Assembly (NCBI GenBank): GCA_937926175.1
Contig: CALANV010000044.1
Location: forward strand, 200,363-264,362
Source of the DNA: an uncultured Rhodospirillales bacterium
GTDB taxonomy: Bacteria > Pseudomonadota > Alphaproteobacteria > CACIAM-22H2
DNA length: 64,000 bases
Direction: 5' to 3'
Below the pieces are notes generated by a model. That model did no database searches. It was not told where the DNA came from and saw nothing but the letters and a program-made list of their open reading frames with translations. Shown piece after piece: positions 42,331 through 50,429 of the stretch. The number at the start of each line of letters is the position of its first letter. Positions within the stretch are counted from its first letter, which is position 1. The position numbers and the translations under genes were made by a program.

Positions 42331-42873
42331 ATGCCCAAATCCACACCCGATCCCGGCAACGACGACGGCCACGAACGCGAGGCGCGCATCGAGACGAGCT
42401 CGCCGCCGTGTTTCGCGCACGAGATGGATCCCGTCTATGCCGACTATATGGCGCGGGACGAGATCATTGCCTTCCTCAACGTCTTGCTGGAAGGTGAGCG
42501 GGCGGGGGCGAAGGCTGCCGCCTTGCTGCAGTCGGAGGCGGCGTCGGACGATTTTCGGCAGGCGGTTCATCCGGTCGGCGTGGACGAGGGGCGGTTCTGC
42601 GCGATGCTGTCGCGGCACATCACGCGCCTCGGCGGGACGCCGAGCCCGACGACCGGCGCGTTCTACGGGAAATTTCGCGCCGTCGCGGGGCTGAGGGCGC
42701 GGCTCGCGTTCCTCAACCGCGGGCAGGACTGGGTGGTGCGCAAGCTCAACGAAACGCTGCCGCGGATTCAGGACGAATCCCTTTACGCCGATCTGCGCGA
42801 GATGCGCGACGTGCATGTGCACAACATCGAGCGCTGCACGGCGCTGATGGCCGCGTTGCCGCCGACGGCGTAG
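42331..42873 (+). CDS. DUF6306-like ferritin-like protein (tentative)
   Basis: A 180-residue protein with GGAGGG before its ATG. The helical core DEIIAFLNVLLEGERAGAKA, then VDEGRFCAMLSRHITRLGGT and LREMRDVHVHNIERC, places Glu and His residues like the ferritin-like four-helix bundle, and it resembles the DUF6306 group as I recall it. It would be cytoplasmic and might bind a di-metal centre. It is followed after 20 nt by the DUF488 gene. The role may lie in oxidative or metal stress, but this is inference. Confidence 0.65.
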   Translation: MPKSTPDPGNDDGHEREARIETSSPPCFAHEMDPVYADYMARDEIIAFLNVLLEGERAGAKAAALLQSEAASDDFRQAVHPVGVDEGRFCAMLSRHITRLGGTPSPTTGAFYGKFRAVAGLRARLAFLNRGQDWVVRKLNETLPRIQDESLYADLREMRDVHVHNIERCTALMAALPPTA

Positions 42874-42893
42874 ACAGCAGGCGGGGCCAAGGC

Positions 42894-43250
42894 ATGATCA
42901 GGGTCAAGAACGTTCACGACGAGCGGACGCCAGATGACGGCTTCCGCGTTCTGGTGGACCGGATCTGGCCGCGCGGCGTCACCAAGGAAAGGGCGGGGAT
43001 CGACCTGTGGCTCAAGGACGTCGCGCCCAGCACCGAGCTCCGGCAATGGTTCGACCATGATCCCGCCCGCTGGGACGAGTTCCGCCGGCGCTATGCCCGC
43101 GAGCTCGCCGGCAAAGGCGAGGCGCTTGCCTTGCTGCGGCGCCATGCGCAGACGGGCACGTTGACCCTCGTCTTCGGCGCGCGCGACCGGGAGCACAACA
43201 ACGCCGTCGCGCTGAGGGAGTTTCTGCTGGGATCCGCGCCGAAGTCCTGA
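42894..43250 (+). CDS. DUF488 family protein
   Basis: A 118-residue protein with the DUF488 signature: VLVDRIWPRGVTKERAGIDL, LWLKDVAPSTELRQWFDHDP and FRRRYARELAGKGEALALLR, then LVFGARDREHNNAVALREFL. The family is widespread in bacteria and its function is not established. It is cytoplasmic. Its gene follows the ferritin-like gene with a 20-nt gap and precedes the convergent manC gene, whose stop is 21 nt away. Confidence 0.9.
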   Translation: MIRVKNVHDERTPDDGFRVLVDRIWPRGVTKERAGIDLWLKDVAPSTELRQWFDHDPARWDEFRRRYARELAGKGEALALLRRHAQTGTLTLVFGARDREHNNAVALREFLLGSAPKS

Positions 43251-43270
43251 AATACGCCCGTGCCGCGGCG

Positions 43271-44698
43271 TCACTTCCGCCCATAGGTGTCGTCGAGGCG
43301 GACGATGTCATCCTCGCCGAGATAACTGCCCGACTGCACCTCGATCAGGTGAAGCGGACCGGGGCCCGGATTCTCGAGGCGATGGATGCAGCCGACCGGG
43401 ATGTAGGTCGACATATTCTCGCGCAGGGTGAGGAGGTCCTCGTCGCGCGTGACGCGGGCGACGCCGCTGACCACCACCCAGTGTTCGGCACGATGCGCAT
43501 GCTTCTGCAGCGACAGCTTGTGTCCGGGCTTGACCATGATGTGCTTCACCTGATGCCGCGGGCCGGCATCGATGCACTGGTAGCTGCCCCAGGGCCGGTA
43601 CACAATCGGGTGCGACGTCGCCTCGCTGCGGCCCTTGGCCTTGAGTTCCTCCACGATGTTCTTGACGTTCTGGACGCGATCTTTCTTCGCGACGAGGACC
43701 ACGTCGCTGGTCGCGACCACGACCACGTCCTCGACGCCGAGGGTCGACAGCAGAATGCGGTCGCTGCGCAGATAGGAGTTGCGCGTATCGTGGGCAATGA
43801 CGTCGCCGATCGTCACGTTGCCGCCGGCATCCTTGTCGCCCAGTTCCCACAGTGCCGACCAGGCGCCGACGTCGCTCCACCCGAGCTGCGCCGGCACGAC
43901 CGCCGCGACGTTCGTCTTTTCCATGACGGCGTAGTCCACCGATTTCGACGGACAGCGCGCGAACGCGTCCTTGGCCAGGCGCACGAATTCGAGATCGGTC
44001 ACGGCACCAGCAACCGCATCCTGGGCCGCCTGCAGCATCTCGGGTTCGTACCGGGCCAGCTCGTCGAGGAAGAGCCGCGCCGGAAACAGGAACATGCCGC
44101 TGTTCCATGACCACGCGCCGTCGGCGATGAAGGATCGTGCCGTCGCCAGGTCCGGCTTCTCTACGAAACGCGCGATCGCGTAGGCTCCGTCGATTCCCTG
44201 CAGTGCGGCATCGCGGCGGATGTAGCCGTAGCCGGTCTCCGGACCGGTCGGGGCGATGCCGAAGGTGACGAGTCTGCCGGTGCGGGCGGCCGCTGCTGCC
44301 GTTGCCACGGCCGCATGGAACGCCGCGAGCTCGGTGACGACATGGTCCGACGGCAGGACCAGGATCAGGGCATCGGGATCGTCCGCCGCGGCCATGATCG
44401 CTGCGACGGCGACCGCCGGCGCCGTGTTGCGCGGCAGCGGTTCGAGCACGATCGCCCGCGGCTTGATGTCCAGTAGGCGGAGTTGCTCGGCGATGATGAA
44501 GCGATGTTCGTCGTTGCAGACGACCAGCGGCGGCGCATACGACGCGCCGCTGATGCGGCGGACCGTCTCCTGAAATAGGCTGTATTCCGAGACGAGCGGC
44601 AGAAGCTGTTTGGGATAAAGCTCGCGCGACAATGGCCACAGGCGCGTACCTGCGCCGCCCGACAGAATTACCGGTACGATCTTCGGCTCATCGGCCAT
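43271..44698 (-). CDS. manC: Mannose-1-phosphate guanylyltransferase / mannose-6-phosphate isomerase
   Basis: This 475-residue bifunctional enzyme makes GDP-mannose for exopolysaccharide, O-antigen or other glycans. The nucleotidyltransferase domain starts with VILSGGAGTRLWPLSRELYP and has FVEKPDLATARSFI. The C-terminal cupin domain carries the isomerase function (VVSGVARVTRDEDLLTLREN and the segment MVKPGHKLSLQKHAHRAEHW). Length matches ManC/AlgA/XanB. It is alone; no glycosyltransferase or polysaccharide cluster is nearby. It is divergent from the second universal stress protein. Confidence 0.95.
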   Translation of the reverse strand: MADEPKIVPVILSGGAGTRLWPLSRELYPKQLLPLVSEYSLFQETVRRISGASYAPPLVVCNDEHRFIIAEQLRLLDIKPRAIVLEPLPRNTAPAVAVAAIMAAADDPDALILVLPSDHVVTELAAFHAAVATAAAAARTGRLVTFGIAPTGPETGYGYIRRDAALQGIDGAYAIARFVEKPDLATARSFIADGAWSWNSGMFLFPARLFLDELARYEPEMLQAAQDAVAGAVTDLEFVRLAKDAFARCPSKSVDYAVMEKTNVAAVVPAQLGWSDVGAWSALWELGDKDAGGNVTIGDVIAHDTRNSYLRSDRILLSTLGVEDVVVVATSDVVLVAKKDRVQNVKNIVEELKAKGRSEATSHPIVYRPWGSYQCIDAGPRHQVKHIMVKPGHKLSLQKHAHRAEHWVVVSGVARVTRDEDLLTLRENMSTYIPVGCIHRLENPGPGPLHLIEVQSGSYLGEDDIVRLDDTYGRK

Positions 44699-44797
44699 GT
44701 CGCCCTCATGCTGGAGTGTTTCTGCTAGCGCAAATCCCGAACGTCGCCAATACCGTATGCAGGAACCTTGGCCGCATCCATCGAGTTAAGTCGCTGC

Positions 44798-44863
44798 GAG
44801 ACGCACCGGTTCGGCTTCGGTTGCGTCTCATTCCATGCCGCCGGCCGGTCGGTCTCCGGCCGG
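44798..44863 (+). promoter_or_regulatory. Two leader hairpins before the second usp gene
   Basis: GAGACGCA (44798-44805) pairs with TGCGTCTC (44822-44829) across 16 nt. CCGGCCGG (44841-44848) pairs with the identical 44856-44863 across 7 nt. The AGGAGG ribosome-binding site and the usp ATG (44881) follow 9 and 18 nt after the second hairpin. A leader-RNA role is possible but untested. Confidence 0.45.
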
Positions 44864-44880
44864 TACCTCAGGAGGATGCC

Positions 44881-45711
44881 ATGCCCTTCAAAGACCTGCT
44901 CGTGCATGTCGGTACGGACCGGGCGAATGACGACCGGCTCGACTATGCGCTTCGTTTCGCCCAGGCCCACGAGGCGCATTTGACCACGTTGTATTCGCCG
45001 GCCGGGCGCGCCATCCCGACCTTCGTGTCCGCACACCTGCCGCCGGCGGTGATCGAGGAAAGCGCGCGCATGGCCGAAGAGATTGCATCGCGGTTGGAAA
45101 AGCAGGTGCGGGATGCCGGCGACCGCGCTGGGATCGCGCTGGAATGGCGCCTCGTCGGGGACGCGATGCCGGAAGCGGCAATGATCCACGCGCGCCATGC
45201 GGACCTGACCATCGTCGGCCAAGGGGCAGACGAGGAGGACGATCGGCCGAACCTGTCGCGCATGGTGGTCGAGAGTCTCCTGCTCGGCAGCGGCCGCCCG
45301 GTCCTGGTCGTGCCCAGCTACGGGCGCTTTCCGACGGTCGGCGAGCGGGTGCTGGTTGCGTGGAACGCGACGCGCGAGGCCGCCCGCGCCCTCAACGATG
45401 CGCTGCCAATCCTGAAGCGGGCGAAGGCGGTCACGGTGCTGTCGGTCGATCCGCCGGATGCCGCCCGGCGCATACCCGGGGCGGATGTCGCGCTGCATCT
45501 CGCCCGACACGGCGTGAAAGTAGAGGCGACGAGCGCCTATGCCAAGGATATCGACGTTGGCGACGTTCTGCTGTCGCATGCCGCAGATCTCGGGGCCGAC
45601 ATGATCGTGGCGGGCGGCTATGGACACACGCGTGCCCGCGAGATGGTGTTCGGCGGCGTGACGCGCCATCTGCTCGCGCACATGACGGTTCCCGTACTCA
45701 TGTCGCATTAG
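44881..45711 (+). CDS. Universal stress protein, tandem UspA domains
   Basis: 276 residues from ATG 44881, chosen for AGGAGG 6 nt upstream although the frame is open further up. It has two UspA folds; the second keeps the full nucleotide motif GGYGHTRAREMVFGGVT, unlike the usp at 18940. It starts MPFKDLLVHVGTDRANDDRL. These proteins bind ATP and help survival in stress. The two usp genes are paralogous in layout but clearly diverged. The long leader with two hairpins suggests post-transcriptional control. Confidence 0.9.
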   Translation: MPFKDLLVHVGTDRANDDRLDYALRFAQAHEAHLTTLYSPAGRAIPTFVSAHLPPAVIEESARMAEEIASRLEKQVRDAGDRAGIALEWRLVGDAMPEAAMIHARHADLTIVGQGADEEDDRPNLSRMVVESLLLGSGRPVLVVPSYGRFPTVGERVLVAWNATREAARALNDALPILKRAKAVTVLSVDPPDAARRIPGADVALHLARHGVKVEATSAYAKDIDVGDVLLSHAADLGADMIVAGGYGHTRAREMVFGGVTRHLLAHMTVPVLMSH

Positions 45712-45819
45712 GGATGGCATCGCGCCGGACCAGAGCCGTTCGTGATCTGACGTACGGTCAAGGCTGGCGCGCGAAAGCGGCACGGGCCCCGGACAGTATG
45801 ACGGATTATTCTGGCCGCC

Positions 45820-46791
45820 ATGTCGACCGTCACCACCGCCGATACGCGTGCCACACTCTGGCTCGGCCTCGGCACCGGACTCGTCACCGCCCTGCTGTGG
45901 GGAAGTTGGGCGGTGGTCTCGCGCGTCGGACTGACTGGTGCACTGGATTTCCACGACGTCACCGCCCTGCGCTACACGGTTTCCGGTATCGTGCTGCTCC
46001 CGGTCCTGCTGCGGCAGCGGGTGAATTGGCACGGCATTGCCGGTGTCCCGTGGCATGCCATCTTCCTCATGCTGATCGGTGCGGGCGCACCCTACGCACT
46101 CGTCGTCTTTGCCGGGCTGCAGGTGGCGCCGGCCAGCCATCAGGCAGTAATCGGTCCGTCAGGGGTTCTCCTGTTTACGGCGGGGCTGAGCGCCCTTTTC
46201 CTCGGTGAGCGGTTCGACCGCCGTCAGCTTGCCGGCATGACCGTTGTGATGGCCGGCGTCGGGGCGATCGGCTGGCACGGGTTGGCCGGCGACACCGACA
46301 TTGGCCGCGGACATCTGCTGTTCGTCGCCGCGACGCTGCTCTGGTCGGTGTTCACCGTAACTGCCCGGGCCTGGCGCATCGATGCGCTCGTCGCCACCGC
46401 GATCGTGTCCGTGGTCTCGTTCGTCACCTATCTGCCGTTCTATCTGCTGATTGCCGGCGGACGTCTGCTGGCGGCGCCGGTGCTCGAGGTGGCGTTCCAG
46501 GGCATCTATCAGGGGCTCATCACCGGCGTGATCGCGCTCGCCCTTTACATGCGTACTGTCGCCCTGCTCGGCGCCGGGCGCGCGGCTCTGTTCGTCTCGC
46601 TGGTGCCGGCCATGGCCGCGGCGCTGGCCGTACCGGTGCTGGGCGAGGCGCTGGCGACGTCCACACTCGTCGGCGTCGTGCTGGTCACGATCGGCATGGC
46701 CATAGCGGTGGGGCGCGGTGCGGTCGGTCCGGGCCGGGCGGCGGCCACCGCAGGCCAGAGCGGCGGCGTGGTGCCGGGGTCGAAGCCTTGA
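45820..46791 (+). CDS. DMT-superfamily EamA-type transporter
   Basis: A 323-residue inner-membrane protein with about ten helices in two EamA repeats, e.g. LGTGLVTALLWGSWAVVSRV at the N-terminus, LGERFDRRQLAGMTVVMAGV at the first repeat end and ALAVPVLGEALATSTLVGVV in the second. Members export amino acids, nucleobases or other metabolites. The substrate is unknown. Its gene ends 3 nt before the convergent permease gene. Confidence 0.88.
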   Translation: MSTVTTADTRATLWLGLGTGLVTALLWGSWAVVSRVGLTGALDFHDVTALRYTVSGIVLLPVLLRQRVNWHGIAGVPWHAIFLMLIGAGAPYALVVFAGLQVAPASHQAVIGPSGVLLFTAGLSALFLGERFDRRQLAGMTVVMAGVGAIGWHGLAGDTDIGRGHLLFVAATLLWSVFTVTARAWRIDALVATAIVSVVSFVTYLPFYLLIAGGRLLAAPVLEVAFQGIYQGLITGVIALALYMRTVALLGAGRAALFVSLVPAMAAALAVPVLGEALATSTLVGVVLVTIGMAIAVGRGAVGPGRAAATAGQSGGVVPGSKP

Positions 46792-46794
46792 GCG

Positions 46795-47667
46795 CTACCG
46801 TCGCACGACTGCCCGCGGATCCAGCCATTCCTGAATGGCATCGCCCAGCAGGTTGCATGCGCTGACCGTGATCAGGATCAGGACGCCCGGGTAGAACGCC
46901 AGCAGCGGCGCCTCCCAGATCACTTCCTGGGCATTCGTCAGCATGTTGCCCCAGCTCGGCAGCGGCGGTTGAATGCCGAGCCCGAGGAAGCTCAGCACTG
47001 ACTCGAACAGGATGATCTGGCCGACAGCGAGCGTCGTCGCGACGATGATCGGCGAGGCCGCGTTGGGCAGGATGTGGACGGCCATGATACGCACGTGACC
47101 CGCGCCGAGTGCGGCGGCGGCGCGCACGAAATCGCGGCTCTTCAGGCTGAGTGTGGTGCCGCGGACGAGCCGCGCGACGGTCGTCCAGCCGACGAGGGCG
47201 GTGATCAGGATGATGCGGTAGAGGCTCACGCGCTCGGATTCGGCAATCGCCGGCGGGAGGCCGAGTTCGCCGAGATCGACGGCCGCCAGTACGATCAGGA
47301 GCGGCAGCAGCGGCAGCGCGATCACGCCATCGGTCACCCGCATCAGCATAGTGTCGAGCCGGCCACCGAAATATCCGGCCAACAGGCCGACGACGGTGCC
47401 GATCGATGCGGCCATGATCGCCGCGACGATGCCGACCGTAAGGGAAATCCGCCCGCCATAGAGCAGGCGCAACAGAACGTCGCGTCCAAGCTCGTCGGTG
47501 CCGAGCGGATGCGCGAGGGACGGCGGCTCGTAACGCTGCAACAGGTCGGCCTCGGTTATGTCGTGACCCATCGCCGCGGCGATGAGGGGGGCTGCGGCCG
47601 CCAGGACGACGAGCGTTGCCAGCGTCGCGGCGGCCGCGATGCCGAGGCTGCGTCTCGCATCCGTCAT
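46795..47667 (-). CDS. Peptide-type ABC transporter permease (DppC-like), second locus
   Basis: A 290-residue permease with six helices. The periplasmic FLGTDELGRDV-type loop reads HPLGTDELGRDVLLRLLYGG and the docking loop FVRAAAALGAGHVRIMAVHI, followed by LFESVLSFLGLGIQPPLPSW. Its ATG overlaps the stop of the DppB-like gene (ATGA). No ATPase gene follows, since the next gene is the convergent EamA transporter. Confidence 0.92.
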   Translation of the reverse strand: MTDARRSLGIAAAATLATLVVLAAAAPLIAAAMGHDITEADLLQRYEPPSLAHPLGTDELGRDVLLRLLYGGRISLTVGIVAAIMAASIGTVVGLLAGYFGGRLDTMLMRVTDGVIALPLLPLLIVLAAVDLGELGLPPAIAESERVSLYRIILITALVGWTTVARLVRGTTLSLKSRDFVRAAAALGAGHVRIMAVHILPNAASPIIVATTLAVGQIILFESVLSFLGLGIQPPLPSWGNMLTNAQEVIWEAPLLAFYPGVLILITVSACNLLGDAIQEWLDPRAVVRR

Positions 47668-48641
47668 CGCGCCCGCTCCGTGCCGGGACCCGTGCCGAGG
47701 CCGATGCGAGGGTCGAGAGCGACGTAGGCGAGATCGGCAATCAGGTTCCCGACCAGCGTCAGGATGGTCGCGAACAACAGGGCGACGAGCGCGAGATTGT
47801 AGTCGTTGCCCATGATCGAATCGAAGATCAGCTTTCCCATGCCCGGATAGGCGAACATGGTTTCGGTCACGAGGGCGCCGGAGAACAGCCCGCCGAAGCT
47901 CAGGGCCATGACCGTCACGACCGGGACCAGCGCATTGCGGAGCGCATGTCCCAGGATCGTGCGTGTCCGGCTCGCGCCCTTGGCGCGGGCGGTCCGGACG
48001 TAATCGTGGCGCAGCGCCTCGATCATCGCCGCGCGCATGTAGCGCACATAGGCGCCGGCCTCGACGATGGCGAGCGTGGCGACCGGCAGGATCAGATGGC
48101 GGACATGCTCCCAGAACCCCGCCGGGCCGGTCGGCAGACCGCTCGCCGGCAGCCAGCCGAGCGTGACCGCGAAGAGGATGATCATCATCAGGGCGAGCCA
48201 GAAGGTCGGCACCGAGATCGACACGAAGCTCGCGAGATTGACGAGGGTGTCCGCGATGCTGCCGGGGCGCGAGGCCGCGTAAATTCCGGCGGGCAGGCCG
48301 ATCATCAGCGCGACCGCGAAGGCGCCGAGCATGAGGGCGGCCGTGTTGGCGAGCCGCGGCCCGAGCACCTCCAGGACCGGTCGCGCGAAGGTGCGGCTGT
48401 AGCCGAAATCGCCTTGCAGGGCCGACGTCGCCCAGGCCGCGTAGCGCTCCCAGATCGGACGGTCGAGGCCATGGATGCGCCGCAGCCGCTCTGCGTCCTC
48501 GGTCGTCAGCTGCGGGTTCGCGCTGATCATCAGGTCGACGGGATCGCCTGGCATGAGCCCGATCAGGCCGTAGATGACGAACGACATGATCGCGACGACC
48601 ACGAGCCCCTGGACGATGCGTTCGGCGAGGTAACGGATCAT
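47664..48641 (-). CDS. Peptide-type ABC transporter permease (DppB-like), second locus
   Basis: 325 residues from ATG 48641 (MIRYLAERIVQGLVVVAIMS). It has the usual GLMPGDPVDLMISANPQLT loop and the docking loop YVRTARAKGASRTRTILGHA, then LFSGALVTETMFAYPGMGKL. Six helices are visible. It lies 126 nt after the second binding-protein gene on the same strand. With the DppC-like gene it forms the channel of a peptide- or nickel-type importer. Confidence 0.92.
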   Translation of the reverse strand: MIRYLAERIVQGLVVVAIMSFVIYGLIGLMPGDPVDLMISANPQLTTEDAERLRRIHGLDRPIWERYAAWATSALQGDFGYSRTFARPVLEVLGPRLANTAALMLGAFAVALMIGLPAGIYAASRPGSIADTLVNLASFVSISVPTFWLALMMIILFAVTLGWLPASGLPTGPAGFWEHVRHLILPVATLAIVEAGAYVRYMRAAMIEALRHDYVRTARAKGASRTRTILGHALRNALVPVVTVMALSFGGLFSGALVTETMFAYPGMGKLIFDSIMGNDYNLALVALLFATILTLVGNLIADLAYVALDPRIGLGTGPGTERAR

Positions 48642-48767
48642 GGCTCGGTTCGCAGCACTTCGTGGGCCGTGTGCGCCGGTTGCACAGGGGATGTCACGGT
48701 CGATTCGACTGCACCCGGCCATGACGTCCGGCCGGTGCGCCGATTGATACGGCTCCGCGGCATTACG

Positions 48768-50429
48768 CTATCGCAGCACGTGCCATCGCTCGACCCAGAG
48801 CGTGCTCGGGCCCTGATGACCGGTCGGCGTGATGCCCGCGAGCCATTTCGGAATCACGTAGGGGTCGGTGCGGAAATAGAGCGGCAGGGCGGGCAGTTTC
48901 TGCGCATAGAGCACCTGAAGACGGTACCACAGGTCGCGGCGCGCGGCAGGGTCGAGCGTCGCCTCGATGCGATCGATCAGCGCGTCGATCTCCGCGTTGC
49001 GCAGTCCGGACCGGTTCTGGCCGGCAAAGTTGTTCGCCGCTGTCGGAATCTGGCTCGAGTGGAGGAAGCCGCGTGGGCTGAGCTCCGGCGCGCTGAACGA
49101 GAAGTACATCGCCATCGTGAACTGGCGCCGGCGCATGCTCTCGCCGATCAGCACGCGCGCCGGCTCGTTCCGCAGCCGTACCTCGATGCCGGCCTTGCGC
49201 CATTGGCTTTGCAGCACCTGCTGCACGAGGCGCCGCGTGCTGTCCTCGATCGTGGTGAGGAGCTCGAGCGACAGCCGTTCGCCGGCCGCGTTGTGGCGGA
49301 CGCCATCCTTCCCCATGCGCCAGCCGGCGTCGTCGAGCAGAGCGGCGGCCTTCTTCGGGTCGTAGGCATAGGTCGGAAGATCCGGCGCCGCAACGGGGTC
49401 GAGCGGACTCACGAAACCGTGAGCGACGGGTTGACGGCCGGCAAAGAGCCGGCGCGTGAGCGCGTCGCGGTCGAGCGCATGGAGCAGCGCCTGGCGGACG
49501 CGCCGGTCCGCGAGCGCGGGATGTTCGAGGTTGAGCGGGATGTGCTCGTATTTGAGCCCCGGCTTGTAGATGAACGTGAACCGGTCCTTGTGCCGCTTCT
49601 CAAGCGCAAGTGCCTGATCCAGCGTCAACCCCAGCTCGCCCGGAATGTAATCGATGGCGCCTGACAGCAGGTTCGCCTCGAGCGCGGCACTGTTTTCGAT
49701 GACCCGTACGGTGATCTTTCTGAAATGCGGCTTCTCGCCGTACCAGGTCGGGTTCGGCTCGAGGACGATGTGGGAGCCGGGCTGCACTTCGGTGATGAGA
49801 TATGGGCCGTAATAAAGCCCCGCGTTCGTGGTATCGGCGTCGTATGCCGTGCGGCGGCGGTAGCTCGCGGGATCGGCGAAGGCCGCGCGTTCGATGTGCG
49901 CGGGCAGCAGGTCGAGATCGTTGATCGCGTTGTAGTCGTAGGCCGGCCGGTCGAAATGCAGCGTGAAGGTCTTGGCGTCGACGACGTCGATCTTCTCGAT
50001 TCGCTGGAAGAACGCGCCGGCGCCGATCGCGGTCTCAGGATGGCGCCCCACCTCCCAGGTGAAGACGACGTCCTCGCTCGTCACCGGGGTGCCGTCGCCC
50101 CACGCGGCCTTCGGATGGATGGTGTAGGTGACCGCGATCCCCCTGGTTCCGTCCGGCCGCTCGGTCAGCTTTGCGTGCCCGTTTTCGAGCGTGGGCAGCT
50201 CGGTGCAGAGCAGGCAGACGAGATTCCAGTCCGGATCATGGGCGGTGAAGGGCCGCCGCGTCATCGCCAGCACGTAGGACTTGGCGAGCAGGGGATCCAT
50301 GCCCGGATGGAAACTCGAAGGAAACTGCGTCACGCCGATGACGAGCTCATCCTTCGCCTGCGCCGCGGGCGCGGCGAAGGAAATGACGGTCGCGAGCAGA
50401 AGGGCGGCGGTGCGCACGAACGGCTTCAT
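48768..50429 (-). CDS. Peptide-type ABC binding protein (family 5), second tandem copy
   Basis: A 553-residue periplasmic binding protein. The signal peptide is MKPFVRTAALLLATVISFAA, cleaved after AQA. The mature part has KDELVIGVTQFPSSFHPGMD and RVIENSAALEANLLSGAIDY; the core WGDGTPVTSEDVVFTWEVGR and VRQALLHALDRDALTRRLFA are typical of DppA/OppA-like proteins. It is encoded directly after its paralogue (ATGA overlap), with strong identity along the whole length. The DDVV- and ligand-region differences suggest distinct solutes. Permease genes follow after 126 nt. Confidence 0.93.
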   Translation of the reverse strand: MKPFVRTAALLLATVISFAAPAAQAKDELVIGVTQFPSSFHPGMDPLLAKSYVLAMTRRPFTAHDPDWNLVCLLCTELPTLENGHAKLTERPDGTRGIAVTYTIHPKAAWGDGTPVTSEDVVFTWEVGRHPETAIGAGAFFQRIEKIDVVDAKTFTLHFDRPAYDYNAINDLDLLPAHIERAAFADPASYRRRTAYDADTTNAGLYYGPYLITEVQPGSHIVLEPNPTWYGEKPHFRKITVRVIENSAALEANLLSGAIDYIPGELGLTLDQALALEKRHKDRFTFIYKPGLKYEHIPLNLEHPALADRRVRQALLHALDRDALTRRLFAGRQPVAHGFVSPLDPVAAPDLPTYAYDPKKAAALLDDAGWRMGKDGVRHNAAGERLSLELLTTIEDSTRRLVQQVLQSQWRKAGIEVRLRNEPARVLIGESMRRRQFTMAMYFSFSAPELSPRGFLHSSQIPTAANNFAGQNRSGLRNAEIDALIDRIEATLDPAARRDLWYRLQVLYAQKLPALPLYFRTDPYVIPKWLAGITPTGHQGPSTLWVERWHVLR

